Source: Pseudomonas mosselii
GTDB taxonomy: Bacteria > Pseudomonadota > Gammaproteobacteria > Pseudomonadales > Pseudomonadaceae
DNA: 64,000 nucleotides
Assembly: GCF_005796105.1 (NCBI RefSeq)
Contig: NZ_VAUO01000001.1
Coordinates: 806,001-870,000, forward strand
Reading direction: 5' to 3'
How positions within the stretch are numbered: the first letter of the stretch is position 1; each line of letters begins with the position of its first letter. A model generated the notes under the pieces. The model saw only the letters and a program-made list of their open reading frames with translations, was not told the origin of the DNA and made no database searches. Both the position numbers and the translations under genes were made by a program. Of this stretch, positions 1-7,157 are shown in pieces.

Positions 1-636
1 GGTGGTATCCAGCAGTGCGCCTTCGATCCAGCGGTTGAACAGGTTGTAGGACGGCTGGTGGATCAGCAGTGGCACCTTCAACTCATTCAGCAACGCCGCG
101 ATTTCCTGGGTCTTGCCCGCTGAGTACGAGGATATGCCGATGTACAACGCCTTGCCCTGGCGCACGATGTCGGCCAGGGCGATGGCGGTTTCTTCCAGTG
201 GCGTGTCGGAGTCAAATCGGTGCGAGTAGAAGATATCGACGTAGTCCAAATCCAGGCGCTTGAGGCTCTGGTCGAGGCTGGCGTGCAGATACTTGCGCGA
301 GCTGCCGCCCTGCCCGTACGGCCCTGGCCACATATCCCAGCCGGCCTTGCTGGAAATAATCAGCTCGTCGCGGTAGGCGCGCAGGTCTTCGCGCAGCAGG
401 CGGCCGAAGTTGATCTCGGCGCTACCGTAGGGCGGCCCATAGTTGTTGGCCAGGTCGAAATGGTTGATGCCGACGTCGAAGGCGGTGCGCAGCAGAGCGC
501 GCTGGGTGTCGATGGGGGTGGCGTCGCCGAAGTTGTGCCACAGGCCCAGCGACAGGGCCGGCAGCACCAGGCCGCTGCGGCCGACTCGGCGATAAGGCAT
601 GCGCGCGTAGCGCTCAGGGTTGGCAAGGTAGGTCAT
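1..636 (-). CDS. Aldo/keto reductase, YghZ-like (3' end cut by window edge)
   Basis: Cytoplasmic NADPH-dependent aldo/keto reductase of the YghZ (L-glyceraldehyde 3-phosphate reductase) type. The 212 codons present show the AKR TIM-barrel start. The catalytic tetrad is visible as D and Y in FDLANNYGPPYGS, K in ISSKAGWDMWPGPYGQ and H in DIFYSHRFD. The C-terminal part, with the NADPH-binding loops, lies outside the window. The ATG overlaps the stop of the upstream flavin monooxygenase as ATGA, so the two are translationally coupled. It is the third gene of the receptor/monooxygenase/reductase operon. The subfamily is clear; the natural substrate is not. Confidence 0.88.
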   Translation of the reverse strand, partial: MTYLANPERYARMPYRRVGRSGLVLPALSLGLWHNFGDATPIDTQRALLRTAFDVGINHFDLANNYGPPYGSAEINFGRLLREDLRAYRDELIISSKAGWDMWPGPYGQGGSSRKYLHASLDQSLKRLDLDYVDIFYSHRFDSDTPLEETAIALADIVRQGKALYIGISSYSAGKTQEIAALLNELKVPLLIHQPSYNLFNRWIEGALLDTT

Positions 637-1967
637 GGGTGCTCTCGTTCGAAGTGAGGATTGGCGGGACGGCGCAGGCCCAGGTGCTCACGCAGGGTGC
701 GGCCCTGGTACTGGGTGCGGAACAGCCCACGGCGTTGCAGTTCGGGCACCACCAGCTCGGCGAAATCCTCCAGCCCTTGCGGCAGGTGCGGCACCAGGAT
801 GTTGAAACCATCGGCGGCGCGGCCTTCGAACCAGGCCTGCAACTGATCGGCGATCTGCGCCGGGGTGCCGACCAGGCTGAAGTGCCCGCGGCCACCGGCG
901 ATGCGTTGGCCCAGCTCGGCCAGGGTCAGGCGCTCGCTACCGGCCAACTCGGTCAGCAACTGCTGGCGGCTGCGCTGGCCGTCCTCGGTGGGTGGCAGTT
1001 CAGGCAGCGGGCCGTCCAGCGGGTAGCCGGACAGGTCGAAGTTGCCGAGCATGCGGCCCAGCAGCGCGACACCTACGCGCGGCTCCACCAGGCGTTGGAA
1101 CTGCTCGGCCTTGTCCTGGGCTTGGGCCTCGGTGTGCCCGACAACCACGTACACACCGGGCATGATCTTCAGGTCATCCTCGCTGCGGCCATGGCGAGCC
1201 AGGCGGCCTTTGAGATCGGCGTAAAACGCCTGTGCAGCGGCCAGCGAGGGTTGTGCCGTGAACACCACTTCGGCGCTCTCGGCAGCCAGCTCCCGACCTG
1301 TCTCGGAGGAGCCGGCCTGCACCAGCACTGGTCGCCCCTGGGGCGAGCGCGCAACGTTCAGCGGTCCCTTGACCCGAAAATGCTCGCCGGCATGTTCCAG
1401 TGCACGCACAGCATCGGGCCGATGGAACTGTCCGTCGACCTTGTCGCGCAGGAAGGCGTCGTCGGCCCAGCTGTCCCACAGCCCTTGTACCACCTGCTGG
1501 AACTCTCGGGCGCGGGCATAGCGCTGAGCATGCGCGATATGCCCGTCGCGGCCAAAGTTGCCGGCCTCGGCGGCGGCGTCGGAGGTCACCAGGTTCCAAC
1601 CCGCACGCCCGCCCGACAGATGATCGAGTGAGGCGAACTTGCGTGCCACGTGGTACGGCTCGTTGTAGCTGGTGGTGGCGGTGGCGATCAGGCCGATGCG
1701 CTCGGTCACCGCGCTCAGCGCCGACAACAAGGTGAGCGGTTCGAAGTACACCGAGCGGGCGCTGTGGCTGGCCAGGGCATCGCTGGGAGCGGCGACGCTG
1801 TCGGCGACGAACAAGGCATCGAAGCACGCGTTCTCGGCGATCTGCGCCGCGCGGCGGTAGGTGGCGAAGTCCAGCGGATCGGCCGGCACGTCCGGGTGGC
1901 GCCAGGCGGCGACGTGGTGCCCGGTGGCCATGAGGAAGGCACCGAGGCTGAGTTGGCGAGTGGCCAT
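633..1967 (-). CDS. LLM-class flavin-dependent monooxygenase (NtaA/SnaA/DszA family)
   Basis: 444-residue bacterial luciferase-like TIM-barrel monooxygenase of the NtaA/SnaA/DszA group. These use FMNH2 supplied by a separate reductase to oxidise chelators, sulfones or similar compounds. The start MATRQLSLGAFLMATGHH and the internal segments ARKFASLDHLSGGRAGWNLV and QAGSSETGRELAAESAEVVF are typical of the group. I chose the ATG at 1967, not the longer open frame, because GGGAG lies 7 nt upstream and the family N-terminus starts there. It lies 76 bp downstream of the TonB receptor gene and is coupled to the aldo/keto reductase. The substrate is unknown. A sulfur, chelator or plant compound imported by the receptor is a reasonable inference. 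Confidence 0.88.
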   Translation of the reverse strand: MATRQLSLGAFLMATGHHVAAWRHPDVPADPLDFATYRRAAQIAENACFDALFVADSVAAPSDALASHSARSVYFEPLTLLSALSAVTERIGLIATATTSYNEPYHVARKFASLDHLSGGRAGWNLVTSDAAAEAGNFGRDGHIAHAQRYARAREFQQVVQGLWDSWADDAFLRDKVDGQFHRPDAVRALEHAGEHFRVKGPLNVARSPQGRPVLVQAGSSETGRELAAESAEVVFTAQPSLAAAQAFYADLKGRLARHGRSEDDLKIMPGVYVVVGHTEAQAQDKAEQFQRLVEPRVGVALLGRMLGNFDLSGYPLDGPLPELPPTEDGQRSRQQLLTELAGSERLTLAELGQRIAGGRGHFSLVGTPAQIADQLQAWFEGRAADGFNILVPHLPQGLEDFAELVVPELQRRGLFRTQYQGRTLREHLGLRRPANPHFEREHP

Positions 1968-2043
1968 GATTGCTCCCAGGTAATGTGAGGCGGTCAGGGG
2001 CCTGTCGCGAGCGGGTGATGGCTGCGCGACAGGGCTGCAAGCG

Positions 2044-4257
2044 TCAGAAATCCTTGCGCAGTTGCACGCCGAAGTAGCGCCCGTCATCGCGTGGCACTGC
2101 GCGGTAGATGTAGTCGCCACCACTGGCCAGCATCTGCGCATACGACTTGTCGCCCAGGTTCTTGCCCAGCAGTGCTACACGCCAGCCGTCGTTGTAGTCG
2201 GCCAGGGCGATGCTGGCGTTCCAGATGCCGTAGGCGCCCTGCACGGTGTCGGGGTTCTGGTCGAGGCTGAACTGCACAGCGTCCTGCCAGTTGAAGTCGC
2301 TGGACAGCTCCAGGTCCAGGCCGTTATCCAGCGCGATGCTGTAGTCGGCGCGTACGTAGCTTTTCCAGTCCGGGGTGAACGGCAGGCGGCCACCGTCGAT
2401 GTCGCAGTTGGCGGCAGCGCCGGCTGGGCAGTTGAAGTGGTCAACCCGCGCCTTGGTATAGGCCAGCGCCGCCGACAGCTTGAGCTGGCGGGTGGCCTGG
2501 AAGCTGGCGTCCAGCTCAACGCCCTGGGTCTTGACCTTGCCGGCGTTGACCAGACGGGTCACCACCTGGTTGGCCACGGTGTCGAAGAAGTTGGCCTGGT
2601 AGTTGTCGTAGTCGGTGTGGAACAGCGCAAGGTTGGCCACCAGGCGGTTGTCCAGAGCGGTGCTCTTGAGGCCGATCTCGTAGGCATCGGAGGTCTCTGG
2701 CTTGAGCGCGCCAGTGTCACGCGGCTGCATGTTGAAGAACACGTTGTAGGCCGGGCCTTTGTAGCCACGTGAATAGGTGACGTAACCGGTGAGGTTATCG
2801 TTGAAGTCGTATTGCAGGCCGGTGCGACCGCTCCAGCCGTCTTCATCCACCGCCCCCGAGCTTGCCGTCGATGGCTGGATACCGGTGACCGCCGTGGCCG
2901 AGGTCGAGACTCGGCGGTGGTCGTACTCCAGGTCGTCGTGGGTCCAGCGCAGGCCGAAGATCGCGCGAAAATCGTCGGTGAAGTTGAAGGTGTTCTCGCC
3001 GAACAGCGCCACGCTGTCATTGGTGGTGGAGTAGTCAGCACGGCCGTTGTTGGACACACCGCCGTTGACCGACAGGCGCTGGTACACCTCGTTGGAGGTG
3101 CCGTGCATATAGAAAGCGCCGAGCACGTATTCGTTGAACTGCCCCTTGGGCGAGGTCAGGCGAAACTCCTGGCTGTATTGGTCGTAGTCCAACGTGCCCT
3201 TGTCATGCGAGGCTGTGACGGGCAGCAGCGCACGGCGGTCGCCATCCTGGTACTGGGTGTTGTCCCAGCCGCGCCAGGCGCTGATCGAGGTCAGGGTGTA
3301 GTCGCCCAGTTGCCAGTCCAGTTGCGCCGACAAGCCTTGGTTCTCATCGATCACGTGGGTCTTGTAGTCGCTGCTGATATCGCGGTTGTGCGCACTCGGC
3401 ACGACCGCGCCAAGCTGGTTGGTGAAAGCGGTGCTGGCCTTGGTCACCACACCGCTGGGCAGGGTGTCCTCGCCTTTCATGTAGTCGGCGATCAAGGTCA
3501 GGCGCAGGTCTTCGCTGGGCTCGAACTCCAGCTTGCCGCGCACGCCCTTGCGCGCATAGCCGTTGACGTCATGGCCGTTGGCGAGGTTCTCGACATTGCC
3601 GTCGTAATCACCCCATAGCGTGCTCAACGAGCCCTTGAACTGTTCGCTCAAGCGACCGCCGATACCGAAGCGCAGGCGGTTTTCATCGCCGCCGCCAAAG
3701 TGCGAGTAGTCCACATAGCCGTGGGTCTGCTCGGGGATGGCCTTGCTGACCACATTAAGCACGCCAGCCGAGGCGTTCTTGCCGAACAGCGTGCCCTGCG
3801 GGCCACGCAACACTTCGATGCGCTCCAGATCCAGCAGGTCGAGGGTGGACTGGCCGGGACGGCCGAACACCACGCCGTCCACCACCGTAGCTACGGTCGG
3901 CTCGACGCCGGGCGATGTGGAGATGGTGCCCACGCCTCGAATGAAGAGCGACGTGTCCTTGTTCGAGGCGCCGGCGCGGTAGTTGAGGGTAGGCACTTGC
4001 TGGACGATGCTGGCGACATTGTTGCGGTTGTCGCGCTCCAGTTGCTCGCCCTCGACCACCGACACGGCCACCGGCACTTTCTGCAACGGTGCCTCGCGGC
4101 GTGTGGCAGTGACCGTGACCGCCTCCAGGGCGGCAGGCTCCTCGGTGTGCTCAGGCTGCGCCGCCTGGGCGCCCTGCCCCATGGCGGCCAGCAATACAGC
4201 GGTGGCCAACGGCCCACGACGAAGGTTCGGAGAAGACGGAGTACGGCTTTTGTGCAT
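2044..4257 (-). CDS. TonB-dependent outer-membrane receptor
   Basis: 737-residue receptor importing a ligand across the outer membrane with TonB/ExbBD energy. It has a signal peptide (residues 1-33, ending GAQA), a TonB-box-like EAVTVTA just after it, a plug domain (LFIRGVGTI, LERIEVLRGPQGTLFGKNA) and a 22-strand-type barrel ending in a C-terminal F. Genes of this kind next to LLM monooxygenases and under LacI-type control usually take up organic substrates rather than siderophores, but the plug itself resembles the general iron-complex group. It is the first gene of the operon. A sigma-70-like promoter and an operator lie just upstream. The ribosome-binding site is weak (AGGG about 12 nt upstream). 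Confidence 0.92.
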   Translation of the reverse strand: MHKSRTPSSPNLRRGPLATAVLLAAMGQGAQAAQPEHTEEPAALEAVTVTATRREAPLQKVPVAVSVVEGEQLERDNRNNVASIVQQVPTLNYRAGASNKDTSLFIRGVGTISTSPGVEPTVATVVDGVVFGRPGQSTLDLLDLERIEVLRGPQGTLFGKNASAGVLNVVSKAIPEQTHGYVDYSHFGGGDENRLRFGIGGRLSEQFKGSLSTLWGDYDGNVENLANGHDVNGYARKGVRGKLEFEPSEDLRLTLIADYMKGEDTLPSGVVTKASTAFTNQLGAVVPSAHNRDISSDYKTHVIDENQGLSAQLDWQLGDYTLTSISAWRGWDNTQYQDGDRRALLPVTASHDKGTLDYDQYSQEFRLTSPKGQFNEYVLGAFYMHGTSNEVYQRLSVNGGVSNNGRADYSTTNDSVALFGENTFNFTDDFRAIFGLRWTHDDLEYDHRRVSTSATAVTGIQPSTASSGAVDEDGWSGRTGLQYDFNDNLTGYVTYSRGYKGPAYNVFFNMQPRDTGALKPETSDAYEIGLKSTALDNRLVANLALFHTDYDNYQANFFDTVANQVVTRLVNAGKVKTQGVELDASFQATRQLKLSAALAYTKARVDHFNCPAGAAANCDIDGGRLPFTPDWKSYVRADYSIALDNGLDLELSSDFNWQDAVQFSLDQNPDTVQGAYGIWNASIALADYNDGWRVALLGKNLGDKSYAQMLASGGDYIYRAVPRDDGRYFGVQLRKDF

Positions 4258-4352
4258 GATGCTTACTGCCCTGAAAGACCAGACGATTAGGGAGGCTGTG
4301 GTTGTCTGGTCTCGCTCGTGCGAGTGGCAGGCGCTTGCCGACAGCAGCGCTT

Positions 4353-4364
4353 GGTAGCGCTAAC
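4353..4364. promoter_or_regulatory. Operator copy 1 (GGTAGCGCTAAC)
   Basis: One-mismatch copy of a 12-bp palindrome centred on AGCGCT, as bound by LacI/GalR regulators with a central CG. It overlaps the predicted transcription start of the receptor operon. It is probably bound by the LacI-type protein encoded at 4638-5684. Confidence 0.6.
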
Positions 4365-4371
4365 ACGGTGA

Positions 4372-4400
4372 AGTATCAGGGGGCCTTTTTTGCAGGTCAA
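4372..4400 (-). promoter_or_regulatory. Candidate sigma-70 promoter of the TonB receptor operon
   Basis: On the minus strand TTGACC (4395-4400) and GATACT (4372-4377) are separated by 17 bp. The predicted start, near 4365, falls inside the GGTAGCGCTAAC operator, a layout that fits direct repression. Read by eye only. Confidence 0.5.
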
Positions 4401-4453
4401 ATACTAAAAAATGCGATTTATATGCTTTTTTGGTATTTATGAAGTAGCTGCAA

Positions 4454-4465
4454 GTTAGCGCTAAC
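4454..4465. promoter_or_regulatory. Operator copy 2 (GTTAGCGCTAAC, perfect palindrome)
   Basis: Perfect 12-bp palindrome, 101 bp centre-to-centre from copy 1. The stretch between the copies is AT-rich and holds the candidate promoters. This copy lies on the regulator side and could give autoregulation or a repression loop. Confidence 0.65.
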
Positions 4466-4481
4466 ATCGCGCTTTCATGGT

Positions 4482-4606
4482 CAACAATGATCTTGTGGGA
4501 ACGGGTTCACCCGCGAACAACGGCGCAGCCGGTGCCATGTACCGCGTTGCCTGCTTCGCGGTGGTCCGGCACTCCGGTGAACCCGCGCCCACAGGATCGT
4601 TGTTGG
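4482..4606. repeat. Inverted REP pair (P. putida type)
   Basis: The left arm (about 4482-4514) and right arm (about 4575-4606) are near-exact inverse copies with the core CGGGTTCACC / GGTGAACCCG and flanks TTGTGGG / CCCACAGGATC. This is the usual form of paired Pseudomonas REP elements. It lies in what should be the 5' leader of the LacI-type regulator, which is an uncommon place for a REP pair. Confidence 0.75.
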
Positions 4607-4637
4607 CCCATCATGCTCTGATGACAGGAGACGCGTT

Positions 4638-5684
4638 GTGAGCGCACCCCGCGATACCCCACGCAAACGCCGCGGCGCCGGGCGCGTCACTCTTGCCGAA
4701 GTGGCCCGTGTGGCCGAGGTTTCGGCGATCAGCGTGTCGCGCTATTTCAACCAGCCCGAGCAGGTCTCCGGGCCGCTGCGCGAGCGTATCCAGGCGGCGG
4801 TGCAGCAACTGGGCTACGTGCCCAACCTGGTGGCCGGAGGCCTGGCCTCGGCACGCGGGCGTATTGTCGGGATGGTCATCCCGAACATTTCCGGGCCAAT
4901 CTTCGCCCAGACCATCCAGGCGTTCAGCGACACCTTGGGCCGGCATGGCTATCAGTTGTTGCTGGCCTCCAGCTACTTCAGCGAAGCCCAGGAAGAAAGC
5001 GCCGTGCGGGCCTTTCTGGGGTGGTCGCCGGCAGCCCTGGTAGTGACCAGCCATTTCCACAGCCCGGCCACCGAAAAGATGCTCGCCGACGCCGACGTAC
5101 CGGTGGTGGAAATCTGGGACTATGTACCTGAGCGCACGCCGTTGCAGGTAGGTTTCCTGCACTTCGAGGTGGGGGTACAGGCCTGTCGCTATCTTCTGGA
5201 CAAGGGGCATCGGCGGATTGCCTTCGTGCAAAACAGTGTCGCCGCCGACTACAGCGCACTGGAGCGACGCGACGGCTATGCGCACACCCTGCGCGCAGCC
5301 GGCCTTGAACCCTGGGTGTTCGTACCCTCAGCCGAGACCGCGCCTTTCGAAGCTGGGCGCCAGGCCATGGAGGCGCTGATCCGCCGCAGCCCAAGGCCCG
5401 ATGCGATCATCTTCGCCAACGACAACCTTGCCGCTGGTGCCCTGCTGGCCGGGCAGCGCGCCGGGCTGCGCCTGCCCCAGGACATGGCGGTGATGGGCTT
5501 TGGCGACTACGCCTTCGCTGAAATGCTGCTGCCCAGCCTGACCACCTTGCGCCCGCCCTCGCGCGAGATCGGTGAGGTGGCGGCGATGCGCGTGCTGCAA
5601 CATCTGGGGGTGGCGCCCTGTGACAACGAGGTGCCGCGCCTGAACCTGCTCAGATGTGAGCTGGTGGCCAGGGAAAGTGCCTGA
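4638..5684 (+). CDS. LacI/GalR-family transcriptional repressor
   Basis: 348-residue LacI-family regulator. The N-terminal helix-turn-helix (VTLAEVARVAEVSAISVSRY, about residues 19-38) is followed by a hinge helix (LVAGGLASAR) and a periplasmic-binding-protein-like effector domain (from VGMVIPNISGPIF on), close to the GntR/IdnR sugar-acid group. The start is GTG with AGGAG 7 nt upstream. It is divergent from the TonB receptor operon, and the GTTAGCGCTAAC operators between them make that operon its likely target. The effector is not identifiable from sequence. Confidence 0.9.
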   Translation: MSAPRDTPRKRRGAGRVTLAEVARVAEVSAISVSRYFNQPEQVSGPLRERIQAAVQQLGYVPNLVAGGLASARGRIVGMVIPNISGPIFAQTIQAFSDTLGRHGYQLLLASSYFSEAQEESAVRAFLGWSPAALVVTSHFHSPATEKMLADADVPVVEIWDYVPERTPLQVGFLHFEVGVQACRYLLDKGHRRIAFVQNSVAADYSALERRDGYAHTLRAAGLEPWVFVPSAETAPFEAGRQAMEALIRRSPRPDAIIFANDNLAAGALLAGQRAGLRLPQDMAVMGFGDYAFAEMLLPSLTTLRPPSREIGEVAAMRVLQHLGVAPCDNEVPRLNLLRCELVARESA

Positions 5685-5770
5685 ACCTGCCTGCACGGGG
5701 GCGACCGGGAGGAACATAAAGGGAGACCCTGAAAAACCTCATGTCGGCAAGCGACCGTTCAGTGACGTCC

Positions 5771-5799
5771 ATCATATGCCGCTATCGATACCAACCACG
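5771..5799. promoter_or_regulatory. Possible LysR-type (MexT-like) box upstream of the efflux operon
   Basis: ATCA, then ATCGAT, then ACCAC occur in order, with spacing close to but not the same as the MexT (nod-box) consensus remembered from P. aeruginosa. The site lies about 105-130 bp upstream of the efflux operon start. No mexT gene is present in the window. Weak support. Confidence 0.25.
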
Positions 5800-5903
5800 C
5801 TGATATCATTGCGCGTGATAATAACCTTCGCTGCGTTCGATTCGTGCGTCACGCGCAAGACACTCACACTCCGCCCACTATCAATACATTGGCGGAGTTC
5901 TCC

Positions 5904-7145
5904 ATGGATCACTCACTCAAACCCTTGCGCTTTCCCCTCGCTGCCCTGGCAGTGGTGGTGCTCAGCGCATGCGGTCGTACCCCCGACGCCGTGCAGGCTC
6001 CCGCCGCGCCCAAGGTCAGTGTGGCCAAGGTCATCGAGCAGCCAATCAATGAATGGGACGAGTTCACCGGCCGCCTGGAAGCGCCGGAAACCGTCGAGGT
6101 ACGTCCACGGGTCTCCGGCCAGATCGACCAAGTCGCGTTCACCGAAGGGGCTCGGGTAAAAAAAGGCGACCTGTTGTTCCAGATCGACCCGCGTCCGTTC
6201 CAGGCTGAAGTGCGCCGCCTCGAAGCGCAGCTGCAACAAGCCAAGGCCAGCGCCCAGCGCAGCGCCAACGAAGCCCGCCGTGGCGAACGCCTGCGTGACA
6301 GCAATGCGATCTCCGCCGAGCTTGCCGAGTCGCGCAGCAGCGCTGCCGCCGAAGCCCGCGCCGGGGTCGATGCGATCCAGGCCCAACTGGACCTGGCGCG
6401 CCTGAACCTGAGCTTCACCCGCGTGACTTCGCCCATCAGCGGCCGCGTCAGCCGCGCCCAGTTCACCGCCGGCAACATCGTCACCGCCGACGTCACCGCG
6501 CTGACCAGCGTGGTCTCTACCGACAAGGTCTACGCCTACTTCGACGCCGACGAGCGCGTGTACCTCAAGTACACCCAGCTGGCCCGCGAAGGCCAGCGCG
6601 GCCAGAGCACCCCGGTGTACCTGGGCCTGACCAACGAGACCGGCAACCCACACCTGGGCCAGATGAACTTCGTCGATAACCAGGTCAACCCACGCACCGG
6701 CACCATCCGTGGCCGCGCCGTGTTCGACAACCGCGACGGTCAGTTCACCCCAGGCCTGTACGCACGCCTGAAACTGGTCGGCAGCGCGCAATACGACGCG
6801 GTGCTGATCAACGACGAAGCGGTCGGCACCGACCTTGGCAAGAAGTTCGTGCTGGTGATGGACAAGGACAACAAGGCCAACTACCGCAACGTGGAGCTGG
6901 GGCCGAAGCTTGAAGGCCTGCGCATCGTGCGCAGTGGCTTGGCCAAGGAGGACCGCATCGTGGTCAAGGGCCTGCAACGGGTACGCCCGGGCTCGCAGGT
7001 CACCCCTGAAGAAACCCCGATGGCCAGCGAACAGACCCTCGCCGCCCTCGCCCAGCAGCGCCAGGCCCTCGAAGCCAGCAACCCGGCACCGAAGGTGGCG
7101 GGTGCCAATGTCAAAGTCGCCAGCGCCCAAGCGCCACGCGGTTAA
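5904..7145 (+). CDS. mexE: RND efflux periplasmic adaptor (MexE-type)
   Basis: 413-residue membrane-fusion protein linking the inner-membrane pump MexF to the outer-membrane channel. It carries a lipoprotein signal with lipobox LSAC (Cys about residue 22). The adaptor order is clear: beta-barrel/lipoyl halves (VEVRPRVSGQIDQV, LSFTRVTSPISGRVSRAQF), a coiled-coil hairpin (about 95-165) and a membrane-proximal domain (NQVNPRTGTIRGRAVF). Wording and length match MexE more closely than MexA/TtgA. I chose the ATG at 5904 because GGCGGAG precedes it and the lipobox then sits at the right distance. First gene of a three-gene operon. Confidence 0.92.
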   Translation: MDHSLKPLRFPLAALAVVVLSACGRTPDAVQAPAAPKVSVAKVIEQPINEWDEFTGRLEAPETVEVRPRVSGQIDQVAFTEGARVKKGDLLFQIDPRPFQAEVRRLEAQLQQAKASAQRSANEARRGERLRDSNAISAELAESRSSAAAEARAGVDAIQAQLDLARLNLSFTRVTSPISGRVSRAQFTAGNIVTADVTALTSVVSTDKVYAYFDADERVYLKYTQLAREGQRGQSTPVYLGLTNETGNPHLGQMNFVDNQVNPRTGTIRGRAVFDNRDGQFTPGLYARLKLVGSAQYDAVLINDEAVGTDLGKKFVLVMDKDNKANYRNVELGPKLEGLRIVRSGLAKEDRIVVKGLQRVRPGSQVTPEETPMASEQTLAALAQQRQALEASNPAPKVAGANVKVASAQAPRG

Positions 7146-7157
7146 GGGACAACACCG

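Noticed and set aside
4454..4465. The GTTAGCGCTAAC palindrome as a restriction or REP remnant
   Set aside because: A near-copy occurs 101 bp away on the other side of a promoter, beside a LacI-type gene, so an operator is the simpler reading.
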